DNA of 64,000 nucleotides from CAVZCC01 sp963773765 (GCA_963773765.1 CAVZCC010000008.1:372001-436000); one strand, 5' to 3'; positions 40,491-49,088 are shown, counted from the stretch's first letter. Numbers and translations are program-made. Notes: generated by a model not told the origin, from the letters alone.

Positions 40491-40989
40491 GACGCTCCGT
40501 CCCCACCACGGCGGGCGTCCCGTGCCCCGGCCACCAGGGCCTCGTCGGCCGCCGTGGCGTGGACGTCGGTCCGGTCGTTGCGCCACCGGCGGAACAGCGA
40601 AGAACAGCATGAGGAACGCCGCCGCCACCGCCACCACCGGGATGATCCAGACCAGGCCCCCCAGCCCCGACGACGGCGGGGTGAGCAGCACCTCCTGGCC
40701 GTAGCGGTCGGCGAAGAAGTTGAGGATCTCGTCGTCGGTGCCGGCCGGCCCGCATCTGGGAGCGGATCTCGTCCCGGAACTGCACCGCGAGCGGGGCCTG
40801 GGACGCCGCCACGGACTCGCCCACGCACTGCAGGCACTTGAGACGGGCCGACAACGCGAAGAGGCGTTCGTCGCCCACCCCGGTCCGCGGGGTGGTGCCG
40901 GCCCCGACGACCACCGCCACGACCACGACCAACGCCATCAGTCCCCACCACCACCAGTGCTGGCGCTGGGGATGGTCCTTCACGGCCAT
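40487..40989 (-). CDS. ccmH: CcmH/CcmL-type thiol protein for apocytochrome reduction; two frame breaks
   Basis: About 166 residues when joined. A membrane helix (WWWWGLMALVVVVAVVVGAG) precedes the LKCLQC motif, the LRCxxC-type active site that reduces apocytochrome c cysteines, then SVAASQAPLAVQFRDEIRSQMRAG, TDDEILNFFADRYGQEVLL and a C-terminal membrane helix (LGGLVWIIPVVAVAAAFLMLFF). Two extra bases, at about 40,743 and 40,598, break the frame; conserved sequence continues across both. It lies between ccmG and ccmI. ATG 40989 is 15 bases downstream of the ccmG stop. Confidence 0.8.
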
Positions 40990-41004
40990 GGGACGGCCAC
41001 CGGT

Positions 41005-41556
41005 TCAGCCACCGGAGGGGGCGGTGGACCCGCCCTCGTCCGCGATGATCTGCTCCAGCTCGGCCGCGGTCACGCCGCCGGCCAGCTTCTTCACCACGGT
41101 GCCCTCCGGGTTCACCAGGAACGACTCCGGCAGCTTCACCACGCCGTAGTCGATGGAGGCGTCGCCGGTGTCGTTGGCCAGCACCGGCCAGTCGCCACCG
41201 TTCTGGGCGAAGAACTCCGTGATCTTGTCCGGCGTGTCGTCGAAGGCGACGCTCACCACCTGGGCCGTCCCGGCGGTCTCCTGGGAGAACTTCACCAGCT
41301 CGGGATGCTCCTGGACACAGGGCGGGCACCACGTGGCGAAGAAGTTCACCAGCACCCACCTGCCCCGCTGCTTGTCCAGGTCGAAGGTGCCACCGTCCAG
41401 CGTGGTGCCCGACAGCGCGGGGGCGAGCTTGCCCTCGATGGGACTGTCCTTGGACGTGGAGGTGTCGTCACCGGAGGGGCTGGTGGCGAACAGGAGCACG
41501 AGGGCGCCCAGCGCCACGGCCACCACGCCGGCGATGACGGCGGTGCGGTGCTTCAT
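41005..41556 (-). CDS. ccmG: CcmG/DsbE thioredoxin-like protein
   Basis: Protein of 183 residues. One N-terminal membrane anchor (about 6-25) and a thioredoxin fold with the active site WCPPC (C77, C80) in NFFATWCPPCVQEHPE, and the cis-proline region KLPESFLVNPEG. Membrane-anchored outside, it keeps the CcmH/apocytochrome thiols reduced. Its ATG overlaps the ccmF stop (ATGA). Unlike its neighbours on both sides it has no frame break. Confidence 0.92.
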   Translation of the reverse strand: MKHRTAVIAGVVAVALGALVLLFATSPSGDDTSTSKDSPIEGKLAPALSGTTLDGGTFDLDKQRGRWVLVNFFATWCPPCVQEHPELVKFSQETAGTAQVVSVAFDDTPDKITEFFAQNGGDWPVLANDTGDASIDYGVVKLPESFLVNPEGTVVKKLAGGVTAAELEQIIADEGGSTAPSGG

Positions 41557-43575
41557 GCCTCCACCTTCTGGTGGTCGACGTCGGGGTCGGGATCCGGGTC
41601 GGTGTCCGGATCCCCGGCCCCCTCTGCGGCACGGCCGGAGGGAACGGGTGCCGACACGGGGTCCAGCGGGTTCCGGCGCCGGCCCGGGAACAGCGACAGT
41701 GCGGTGCCCGCCACCATGACCATCGCCGCCGATCCAGAGCCACACGATGAGGGGCTGGATGATCACCCGCAGGCCGATCTCACCGGTCTCGGAGCCCGGT
41801 GCCTTGGTGAGGGCGAGGTAGACGTCGTTGCGCGGGCCCACGCGGACCGACGGGGTCCCCAGGGTCTGGCCGTTGAGCCGGTACTTGTTCAGCCGCGGCT
41901 CGAACACGCGGTCCCCGTCGACCCGGACCCGGGCGATCAGCTCCACCCGGTTGTCCGTCTCCACCGTTCGCTCGCCCAGGTACTGCACGGTGTGGCCGGC
42001 GATGCGGGCCGTCTCGTTGGGCGAGAGCGTGAACTCCGCCTGGCGCACGTAGCTCATGGACGCGGCGAAGGCGACCCCGATCATGATGGCGCCCAGGTGC
42101 ACGACCATGCCCCCGTTGGCCCGGCCCACGAACCCCCGCCAGCCCTGGCGGCGGGTGGCCAGGGCCAGCTGGCGCAGCGCCGAGCCGGCGGCGAAGCCGC
42201 CCAGGCCGAAGGCCAGGATGGCGGCCCATCCGGTGGCACCCGAGGCCACGGCCAGGACCACCGAGGCGACACCGATCCACGCCGGCCACCACAGCCGTTC
42301 ACGGAGCAGCTCGCCGGTGCCCTTGCGCCACGGGAGCACCGGGGCGATGGCCATCAGGGTGAGCAGTGCGAAGCCGATGGGCATGGTCATGCGGCTGAAG
42401 TACGGCACGCCGACCGAGAGCCGTTCGTCGTTGATGGCCTCGATCACCAGTGGGAACACCGTGCCCAGCAGCACGACGAACGCGAACGCGGCGAAGACCA
42501 CGTTGTTGGCCAGGAACGCGCCTTCGCGGGAGACCGGCGAGTCGATCCGCCCCGGCGAGCGGAGCCGGTCACCCCGCCAGCCGATGAGGAACACCGACAC
42601 GGCGACGACCAGGGCGAAGAAGCCCAGGAGCAGGGGGCCCACCGAGCCGCTCGAGAAGGCGTGGACCGACTCCACCACCCCGGAACGGGTCAGGAAGGTG
42701 CCCAGGATGGTGAGCGAGAACGTGGCACACAGCAACGAGAGGTTCCAGACGCGGAGCATGCCCCGGCGCTCCTGGACCATGACCGAGTGCAGGTAGGCCG
42801 TGCCCGTCAGCCACGGCAGCAGCGAGGCGTTCTCCACCGGGTCCCACTTCCAGTACCCGCCCCAGCCCAGGACCTCGTAGCTCCACCACGCGCCCAGCAC
42901 GATGCCGGCGGTCAGGAAGCCCCAGGCGAACAGCGTCCACCGGCGGGTCTCCACCAGCCAGCCCTCGCCCACCCGGCCCGTCACCAGGGCGCCGATGGCG
43001 AACGCGAACGGCACCGTGAAGCCGACGTAGCCCAGGTAGAGCATGGGCGGGTGGAAGGCCATGAGGATGTGGTTCTGCAGCAGCGGGTTCGGGCCGGGGC
43101 CGTCGTAGCCGGGCGGTGGGACCACCCCCCGGAACGGGTTGGCCGCGGTGAGCATGAGGCCGAAGAAGAACACGCACACCACGAACATGGTGATGAGCGC
43201 CCAGGCCACCAGCGGGTCCTCGAGCCGACGCCGGAACTGGTGGGCCACCGCCGTGGTGTACCCGGCGAGGATCAGGCCCCACAGCAGGATCGAGCCCTCC
43301 AGCGCCGACCACAGCGTGGCCACGTTGAACAGCGGCGGGGTGCGGGACGATCCGTGGTCGAACACGTACTGCAGGGTGAAGTCCCGCTGGATGAGGGCCC
43401 GCTCCATGGCCACGAAGGCCAGGATCCCGCCGATCAGCACCACCACCGCATAGGCGCGGCCGAGCCGGAGCATGTGTGGACGCTTCTGGCGCAGCCCGAT
43501 GGCCAGCACCGTGATCCCGATGAGGGCCCCGCCGAACCCGACGATCACCCCCGCCAGCCCGAGCGCGCGGTTCAC
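41553..43575 (-). CDS. ccmF: CcmF heme lyase subunit; one frame break near the C-terminus
   Basis: About 673 residues when joined, normal for CcmF. Many membrane helices and the heme-handling tryptophan-rich WWSYEVLGWGGYWKWDPVENASLLPWL are seen, with NPFRG, NPLLQNHILMAFHPPMLYLGY and TRSGVVESVHAF. CcmF with CcmH and CcmI attaches heme to CxxCH motifs of c-type cytochromes on the outer side of the membrane. One extra base at 41,724 shifts the last part of the frame; downstream it reads MVMVAGTALSLFPGRRR and an acidic tail and ends in the ATGA overlap with ccmG. The ATG overlaps the ccmE stop. Confidence 0.9.
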
Positions 43576-44120
43576 CCTCCGGACCCCCCGGACCCCTGAT
43601 CCGCAGGGTCGGAACCGGAGGCGCTGTTCTTCTCGGCGTCCTGCTCCGCGTCGCGGATGCGGTCGGGATTGTCCTCGTCGTAGGCGTTGTCGTGGCGGAT
43701 CAGGATCTGGTCGCTCTCGAACCGGTCCCCCACGAAGGTGCCCTCCAGCACCACGGGGATCTTGGGGCCGAACAACTCCGGCGGGTCCCCGGCGTGGTCA
43801 ACGGTGACACGCTCGCCGCCGTAGCTGATCACGAAGGTCACGCCGTCATCGGTCGTCTCCACCGTGCCGTCCACCACGTTGCCCTGCATGCGGAACCGGC
43901 TGCCCTGGAGCTCCGGCTGCTTCGCCACGGCCTCGTCGACGTTGTAGAAGAAGGTCGACGCGTCCCGCAGCCCGTTGAACAGCACCACACCCAGGCCGCC
44001 GACGATGACCACCAGCCCGGCCACCGCCCACAGTGCACCACGGCGGCCGCGGCCACCGGACCCGTCGGAGGCCACGGCGGCACGGGGGGTGACGTCGAGC
44101 GTGGGGGTGGCCGCGTCCAT
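43572..44120 (-). CDS. ccmE: CcmE heme chaperone
   Basis: Protein of 182 residues. One N-terminal anchor (LWAVAGLVVIVGGLGVVLF), then the OB-fold part FRMQGNVVDGTVETTDDGVTFVISYGGERVTVDHAGDPPELF, and the heme-binding His of HDNAYDEDNPDR, the canonical HxxxY rather than the archaeal-type CxxxY. It ferries heme from CcmABCD to CcmF. Start uncertain: ATG 44120 is taken. An ATG at 44193 that overlaps ccmD begins MAVTPPTRPDDPESADAAP in another frame and could be the real start if one base near 44,115 is an error. Confidence 0.88.
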   Translation of the reverse strand: MDAATPTLDVTPRAAVASDGSGGRGRRGALWAVAGLVVIVGGLGVVLFNGLRDASTFFYNVDEAVAKQPELQGSRFRMQGNVVDGTVETTDDGVTFVISYGGERVTVDHAGDPPELFGPKIPVVLEGTFVGDRFESDQILIRHDNAYDEDNPDRIRDAEQDAEKNSASGSDPADQGSGGSGG

Positions 44121-44183
44121 CGGACGGGTCGTCGATGGGGGCGGCGTCGGCGGACTCGGGATCGTCCGGTCGCGTCGGGGGCG

Positions 44184-44318
44184 TCACAGCCATCGACGCT
44201 GGTCCTCCGGCACGACGCGGGACAGCTTCCTGCCGCGGCGGATCAGGGTCCAGGCGTACAGGCCGACGGCCCCGAAGGTGCCGGCCCATGCCGCCACGAT
44301 GTACCCGGTGGTGCTCAT
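44184..44318 (-). CDS. ccmD: CcmD-like small membrane protein
   Basis: Protein of 44 residues with one membrane helix (GYIVAAWAGTFGAVGLYAWTLI) followed by a basic tail (RRGRKLSRV), the form of CcmD, which holds holo-CcmE in the CcmABC complex. ATG 44318 overlaps the ccmC stop (ATGA). Sequence similarity in CcmD is low in general; the call rests on size, topology and position between ccmC and ccmE. Confidence 0.82.
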   Translation of the reverse strand: MSTTGYIVAAWAGTFGAVGLYAWTLIRRGRKLSRVVPEDQRRWL

Positions 44319-45160
44319 GGTGCTCCCTGCGGTCCGGTCGACGGGATGGCCGGGTCCGGGTCGCCCTCGGCCCGGCGCTCGGTGATGGCGGCCTGGATGC
44401 CGGCGTCCGCGGCCCGTTCGGCCAGCCAGGCCACCCGGAACCGGTGGATCAGCAACCAGGCGAACAGGAGCATGAACACGGCCAGGCCCAGGTAGGCGGT
44501 GAAGAGCTGGGTGCCCTTCATGTCCGGGTCCACGGTGCCGAAGATCGTCTTCTCCTGGTGCAGGCCACGCCACCAGTCCACGGCCTTGTGCACGATCGGG
44601 ATGTTGACCACGGCCATGATCCCGATGACGGCGCTGAGCGTGCCCCGGGTACGGGTGTCGTTGGGGATCTGCCGCACCGCCAGGTAGCCCAGGTAGGTCA
44701 GGAACAGCACGGCCGTGGTGGTGAGCCGGGGCTCCCAGCGCCAGAACACACCCCAGGTGATCTTGCCCCAGAGCATGCCGTTGAAGATGGTGAGGGCGAA
44801 GAACAGCACACCGATCTCGGCCGAGGACGCCGCCAGCAGGTCCCAGAACTCGGTGCGCTTCCAGAGGTACATGACCGAGCCGACCGCGGTGATGGCGAAC
44901 GCCAGGTAGGCGGCGGACACGGTGGGGACGTGCATGTAGAGGATGCGGATGGTCTCGCCCAGCTCGGCATCCGCAGGGCTGACGACGAGGCCGAACACCA
45001 CCAGGGCCACCAGGCCCACCAGGCTGGCGATGCCCAGGATGCGGGTGATCCTGGACCCCGTGTTGTCCGGCACGGCACCCCGCACCCGGCCGGCCGGGGA
45101 CCCCGGTCCCGGGGCGGCGGAGGACGCCGCGTCGGGCGTCAGCGGGTTGTCGACGGTCAT
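44315..45160 (-). CDS. ccmC: CcmC heme transporter/handler
   Basis: Protein of 281 residues with six or so membrane helices and the CcmC signature WGVFWRWEPRLTTTAVLFLTYLGYL; His residues in YMHVPTVSAAY and NIPIVHKAVDWWRGLHQ are the expected heme ligands. It presents heme to CcmE on the outer face. An unusual 35-residue hydrophilic N-terminal extension precedes the first helix. Start ATG 45160 overlaps the ccmB stop. Confidence 0.93.
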   Translation of the reverse strand: MTVDNPLTPDAASSAAPGPGSPAGRVRGAVPDNTGSRITRILGIASLVGLVALVVFGLVVSPADAELGETIRILYMHVPTVSAAYLAFAITAVGSVMYLWKRTEFWDLLAASSAEIGVLFFALTIFNGMLWGKITWGVFWRWEPRLTTTAVLFLTYLGYLAVRQIPNDTRTRGTLSAVIGIMAVVNIPIVHKAVDWWRGLHQEKTIFGTVDPDMKGTQLFTAYLGLAVFMLLFAWLLIHRFRVAWLAERAADAGIQAAITERRAEGDPDPAIPSTGPQGAP

Positions 45161-45822
45161 GTGTCCTCCAGGAGCGGGCGGAACAGGAAGGCTCCGAGTG
45201 TCAGGTACACCACTGCAAAGATGCCCAACAGCGCCGCCCACGGCCAGCCGGGACCAGCTTCGCGCCCCAGCGCCACCTCGAAGCCGCGGGTGGCGGAGAT
45301 GAGCACCGGGGCGAGCAGCGGCAGCAACAACAGTGGCATGAGCGTGTCCCGACTGCGCAGTCGGGCCGACAACGCCCCATAGACCGCACCGGCGCCGGCG
45401 ATGCCCAGCGTCGCCACGACGGCCACGGCCAGGAGCAGGGGGATGCCCTCGAAGGTCGTGTCGTAGAAGATGGCCACGCCCACGGCCAGGACGGCCTCCA
45501 GCACCAGCAGCTGCAGCACCAGCGCGGCCACCTTGCCCAGGTAGATGGCGGCCGGGGCCAGCCCGGACAGCCGCAGGGCGTCCAGGATCCCGTCCTCCGC
45601 CTCCACCCCGAACGAGCGCTGCACGGCCAGCACCGACGAGAACAGCACGACGACCCAGTACAGCCCGGAGGTCGCCCGGTCCAGGACCCCGCGGTCGGGA
45701 TCCAGCGCGAACGCGAACAGCAGGAGCACCAGGAGCGCGAACGGCAGGACCTGCCCCATGCCCACCTTGGACCGCCACTCCAGGCGGAGGTCCTTGCCCG
45801 CGATGAGGAGCGCCTCGCGCAT
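45157..45822 (-). CDS. ccmB: CcmB ABC-transporter membrane subunit
   Basis: Protein of 221 residues with about six membrane helices. The family's FGVEAEDGILDALRLSGLAPAAIYLGK and RSRDTLMPLLLLPLLAPVLISATRG are clear. With CcmA it forms an ABC complex that uses ATP to release holo-CcmE from CcmC. ATG 45822 overlaps the ccmA stop by one base (TGATG); a GTG one codon upstream is also possible. Confidence 0.92.
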   Translation of the reverse strand: MREALLIAGKDLRLEWRSKVGMGQVLPFALLVLLLFAFALDPDRGVLDRATSGLYWVVVLFSSVLAVQRSFGVEAEDGILDALRLSGLAPAAIYLGKVAALVLQLLVLEAVLAVGVAIFYDTTFEGIPLLLAVAVVATLGIAGAGAVYGALSARLRSRDTLMPLLLLPLLAPVLISATRGFEVALGREAGPGWPWAALLGIFAVVYLTLGAFLFRPLLEDT

Positions 45823-46535
45823 CACGAACCCGCCTCGCGCAGCACGGCCGGGTCCTCGTCGGCCTCGGCCGACGCGGAACCGGCAGACCCGTTGGGATCG
45901 GGCACGACCACGCCACCCGCGACGGTCACGGCACGGTCGGCCACGTCGCCGGCCCGGTCCAACTCGTGGGACGCGAACATCACGGTGGCCCCGGACGCAG
46001 CGGCCTCCCGCATCAGCCCGTCGACGACGTCGCGGCCGGTGGCGTCGAGGCCGGCGTGCGGTTCGTCCAGCAGCCAGAGCTCGGGCCGGCGGGCGACCAT
46101 GGCGGCGAAGGAGACCCTGCGGCGCTGGCCGGCGGACAGGGCATGGACGGCCAGGCCGTGCAGCCGGTGCGCCACGCCCAGTCGGTCCAGCGCAGCGCGG
46201 CCGTCGGCCACCGACGCCCCCGCCGCCCGGGCCCAGAAGTCCACGTTCTCGGTGACCGACAGGTCGTCGTACAGGTAGGTGGCATGGCCCAGGAGGCCGA
46301 CCCGGCGGCGGACGCCGGCCTGGCGACGGGTCAGGTCCACCCCCAGCACGACGGCCTCACCGGATGACACCGGGGTCAGGCCGGCGCAGACCCGCAGCAG
46401 CGTGGTCTTGCCCGCACCGTTGGGCCCACGGAGCAGCACGACCTCGCCGGGACGGACGTCGAGGTCGACGCCCGCCAGGGCGGGGAAGCGGCCGAGCAGG
46501 GCGACCGCGGCGCGGAGGTGGACGACGGACTCCAT
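45822..46535 (-). CDS. ccmA: CcmA ABC-transporter ATPase
   Basis: Protein of 237 residues. Walker A GPNGAGKTTLL (about 38-48), Q-loop region RRRVGLLGHATYLYDDLSV, signature LSAGQRRRVSFAAM and Walker B LWLLDEPHAGLD are intact, as is the H-loop (FASHELDRA). First gene of the ccm operon. The upstream region to the divergent sortase gene holds inverted CGGTACCG elements at 46,646 and 46,680. The C-terminal Asp/Glu/Ser-rich tail is not typical of the family. Confidence 0.93.
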   Translation of the reverse strand: MESVVHLRAAVALLGRFPALAGVDLDVRPGEVVLLRGPNGAGKTTLLRVCAGLTPVSSGEAVVLGVDLTRRQAGVRRRVGLLGHATYLYDDLSVTENVDFWARAAGASVADGRAALDRLGVAHRLHGLAVHALSAGQRRRVSFAAMVARRPELWLLDEPHAGLDATGRDVVDGLMREAAASGATVMFASHELDRAGDVADRAVTVAGGVVVPDPNGSAGSASAEADEDPAVLREAGS

Positions 46536-46645
46536 GGGGAACGGGATCTCACGTGACGGATCCCGTGGGCCTGGGATCATGGGCACCGGCCGGGGATCGG
46601 CCGGTGGGGGCTGGACTGTGCGGGCCGGACAGGGCGAGCAGCACA

Positions 46646-46689
46646 ACGGTACCGGCTGGTCCCGGGCCACGGCCAAGCGCCGGTACCGT
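46646..46689. promoter_or_regulatory. Paired CGGTACCG elements between ccmA and the sortase gene
   Basis: ACGGTACCGG (46646-46655) and CCGGTACCGT (46680-46689) are perfect inverted copies 24 bases apart, each nearly a palindrome. Each contains TACCGT on the strand of the nearer gene, a -10-like TAnnnT; the plus-strand one would place the start of transcription at or near the sortase ATG (leaderless). This could be a symmetrical divergent promoter/operator. Confidence 0.4.
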
Positions 46690-46698
46690 GATCCTGTG

Positions 46699-47634
46699 AT
46701 GGCGCGCATCCTGGGGTTCGTCGGGCGGTTCCTCATCATCGGGGGGCTGTTCATCCTGGGGTTCGTCGGGTTCCAGCTGTGGGGGACGGGTCTGGAGGAG
46801 GGCCGGAACCAGGACGAGCTCACCTCCAGCCTGGCCGAGGCCGTCGGCGCCCAGGACGGGGTGGACGTGGACCCCGCCTCCGACATGACCGAGTTGGCCG
46901 GAGCCCTCGGCACCGTGGACCCGGCCACCGCGGCGCCACTCGCCCCACCGCCCCAGGGAGACCCGGTCGGGGTCATCGAGATCCCGAGGATCGACCTCCA
47001 GCGGGTGGTGGTCGAAGGCGTGACCAAGGCGGACCTCAAGAAGGGTCCGGGGCACTACCCCGGCACGCCCCTGCCCGGCCAGGCCGGCAACTCCGGCATC
47101 GCCGGGCACCGGACCACCTACGGAGCGCCGTTCAACCGGATCGACGAGATCCGGCCCGGCGACGAGATCATCCTGACCACGCCCCAGGGGCGGTTCGTGT
47201 ACGAGGCGGTCCCCGCCGAGGGCTCCGACCAGGCCTGGTACGTGGTGGATCCGTCCGACGTCTCGGTGCTGGAGGACAAGGGGGACAACCGGATCACGCT
47301 GACCGCCTGCCACCCCAAGTACTCGGCCAAGCAGCGCATCATCGTCAACGCGGTGCTGTCGGGGCCGGTGGCGCCGACCGCCCCTCCGACCGAGGCCAGC
47401 ACCGCCGCGGCCGCCGCGGCGTCGGCATCCTTCGACGACAGCCTGACGGGCGAGTCCGATGCCCTGACCCCCGCCCTGGCCTTCGGTGTCGCCGCCCTGT
47501 GCGTCGGGCTCCTGGCCTGGTTCGTGGGCAGCCGGTGGCGCCGCTGGCCGGCCTGGCTCCTGGCCACGCCGGTGATCCTGGTCCTGGTGTGGTTCTGCTA
47601 CGTGTACCTCGACCGGTACCTTCCCGCCCTGTGA
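46699..47634 (+). CDS. Class E-like sortase
   Basis: Protein of 311 residues. An N-terminal membrane helix, a linker (about 40-85), then the sortase barrel: VIEIPRIDL, GHYPGTPLPGQAGNSGIAGHRTTYG with catalytic His137, TLTACHPKYSAKQR with Cys204 and Arg213. The C-terminal part has a second and third hydrophobic segment and an Arg-rich loop, giving a multi-anchored form. Sortases link surface proteins to the envelope; no substrate with a clear LAxTG-type signal was seen in the window. ATG 46699 is chosen; a GTG directly before is in frame. Confidence 0.88.
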   Translation: MARILGFVGRFLIIGGLFILGFVGFQLWGTGLEEGRNQDELTSSLAEAVGAQDGVDVDPASDMTELAGALGTVDPATAAPLAPPPQGDPVGVIEIPRIDLQRVVVEGVTKADLKKGPGHYPGTPLPGQAGNSGIAGHRTTYGAPFNRIDEIRPGDEIILTTPQGRFVYEAVPAEGSDQAWYVVDPSDVSVLEDKGDNRITLTACHPKYSAKQRIIVNAVLSGPVAPTAPPTEASTAAAAAASASFDDSLTGESDALTPALAFGVAALCVGLLAWFVGSRWRRWPAWLLATPVILVLVWFCYVYLDRYLPAL

Positions 47635-47660
47635 ACCTCCGACCGGCCCGCCCTGTGAAC
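47623..47660. repeat. 14-bp duplication containing the sortase stop codon
   Basis: CCCGCCCTGTGAAC at 47623-47636 carries the end of the sortase gene and its TGA; it recurs at 47647-47660, and GACCGG stands before both copies. Each copy contains GTGAAC, giving alternative GTG starts for the next gene at 47,631 and 47,655. Confidence 0.9.
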
Positions 47661-48209
47661 GTGCACCGCACCCGTGTGCGGGCCATCCGCCTGGTCGCGG
47701 CACCGCTGCTGCTGGCGGTGGCGGTCACGTCGTCCTGCTCGGGCGACGACAGCTCCGCCTCCACCACCACCGAGGACACCGTGGCTCCGACCACCGCCGC
47801 GCCGGGGCCACCCCCGGGAGCCACGGAGGAGGGCCTCCGGTCCCTGGAGGTGGGCCAGTGCTTCGACCTTCCCACCGACGACCCCGAGGCCGAGGACCGG
47901 GCCGTCTGGCTGATCGCCTGCACCGACCCCCACACCCATGAGGTGTTCGACCTCGTGGAGTACGGCGGCACCGTGCCCAAGGGTGGCGGCTACCCCGGAG
48001 AGGCCACCGTGCAGGACTGGGCCGAACAGGCCTGCTTCGACCGGTTCGAGCCCTTCGTCGGGCTGCCGTGGACCCGCTCCGCGTTGGAGATCGAGGTGTG
48101 GTGGCCGTCGGAGGAGTCGTGGGGCCGGACGGACCGCACCGTGCTGTGCACCGTGTTCCCCGAGACGGGCGGCAGGGTGACCGGCACGCTCCGCGGATCG
48201 GAACGCTGA
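47631..48209 (+). CDS. Septum-formation-domain-like exported protein
   Basis: Protein of up to 192 residues. A basic N-terminus and hydrophobic segment (AIRLVAAPLLLAVAVTSSCSGDD) suggest a lipoprotein signal with an imperfect lipobox, then a Thr-rich linker and a domain with four cysteines (VGQCFDLPTDDP, LIACTDPHTHEVFDLVEY, EQACFDRFEPFVGLPW, VLCTVFP) like the septum formation/DUF4190-associated family of Actinobacteria. GTG 47631 overlaps the sortase stop, but GTG at 47655 or 47661 is equally possible because of the duplication. Probably made with the sortase and located outside the membrane. Confidence 0.72.
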   Translation: MNLRPARPVNVHRTRVRAIRLVAAPLLLAVAVTSSCSGDDSSASTTTEDTVAPTTAAPGPPPGATEEGLRSLEVGQCFDLPTDDPEAEDRAVWLIACTDPHTHEVFDLVEYGGTVPKGGGYPGEATVQDWAEQACFDRFEPFVGLPWTRSALEIEVWWPSEESWGRTDRTVLCTVFPETGGRVTGTLRGSER

Positions 48210-48232
48210 GCGGCCGGACCACGCGGCGGCGG

Positions 48233-48281
48233 GTTCCCTGGGTGCGAGGTGCCCGATTCCGTCACCTGGCATCCAGGGAAC
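48233..48281. ncRNA. Long hairpin with conserved loop, copy 2
   Basis: Arms 48233-48250 and 48264-48281 form 17 of 18 pairs (one G-G mismatch, one G-T) around the 13-nt loop GCCCGATTCCGTC. That loop is identical to the hairpin at 13,970. It lies between the convergent lipoprotein and enoyl-CoA hydratase genes, so a bidirectional terminator role is possible, but an identical loop on a different stem is not expected of simple terminators. Confidence 0.55.
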
Positions 48282-48299
48282 GGTGCCGGCGCCGGCGGT

Positions 48300-49073
48300 T
48301 CAGCGGCCCTTGAACTCCGGGGTCCGCCGGTCGCCGAAGGCCTGCTGGCCCTCCACGAGGTCGTCGGAGGCCCAGGCCCGTTCGAACGCGGCGACGTAGG
48401 CGCCGTCCGGGTCCACCGCCGCGGCCCCCCGCTCCAACAGGTCGAGGCCCAGCTTGGAGCCCGCCAGCGCGAGCGGCGCCAACGTGGCGATGTGGGTGGC
48501 CAGACGGTCGGCCTCGGCCAGGACGGTGGCGCCGGGAGCGTCCAACTCCGGCTCCACCAACCGGTGGACCAGTCCCACCTGGTGGGCGTGGTCCGCGGTG
48601 ACCGGCTCCGCCGTGAGCAGGAGCCAGCGGGCGGTCGAGTGGCCCGCCAGCAGCGCCAGGCGTTCGACGGTCCAGTGGTCCACCATCAGGCCCAGCCGGG
48701 CCACCGGCACGGCGAACCGGGCGTCCGGCGTGGCCAATCGGAGGTCGCAGGCCAGCGCGATCTGCATCCCCAACCCCATGCACGCCCCGGAGATGGCTGC
48801 CACCGTGGGGACCCGCAGGCCGGCCAGGGCGTCCAGGGCCAGGCGCAGGGCCCGGGTGAAGGCCAGGTCCTCCAGCTCCTTCAGGTCCGCCCCGGCGCAG
48901 AAGTGGTCGGCGTGGCCGGTCACCACCAGGGCCCGCACCTCGTCCGCAACGGCGTGGCGGACCCCCTCGTGCAACTCCTCGACCGCCTGGTGGTTCAGCG
49001 CGTTGCGCCGCTCCGGGCGGGAGATGGTCAGTCGGCCGACGCGCCCCTCCGCGGCATAGCTGACGATCGCCAT
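48300..49073 (-). CDS. Enoyl-CoA hydratase/isomerase family protein
   Basis: Protein of 257 residues, crotonase fold. RPERRNALNHQAV, the oxyanion-hole FCAGADLKEL and SGACMGLGMQIALACDLRLA are present; the usual catalytic Glu pair of enoyl-CoA hydratase is not fully conserved (the second region reads RFAVPVARLGLMVD), so the reaction may differ from simple hydration. ATG 49073 is 15 bases after the biotin-carrier gene stop, placing it at the end of the acyl-CoA carboxylase gene series. Confidence 0.85.
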   Translation of the reverse strand: MAIVSYAAEGRVGRLTISRPERRNALNHQAVEELHEGVRHAVADEVRALVVTGHADHFCAGADLKELEDLAFTRALRLALDALAGLRVPTVAAISGACMGLGMQIALACDLRLATPDARFAVPVARLGLMVDHWTVERLALLAGHSTARWLLLTAEPVTADHAHQVGLVHRLVEPELDAPGATVLAEADRLATHIATLAPLALAGSKLGLDLLERGAAAVDPDGAYVAAFERAWASDDLVEGQQAFGDRRTPEFKGR

Positions 49074-49088
49074 CGGGACCCGTCCGCC

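Noticed and set aside
21250..41730. Programmed ribosomal frameshifting as explanation of the broken genes
   Set aside because: The breaks are in unrelated genes without a common slippery site or downstream structure, and several genes carry two or three of them.
40720..43599. Open frame of 959 codons on the plus strand
   Set aside because: His/Gly/Gln/Arg-rich antisense of ccmF, ccmG and ccmH; no family character.
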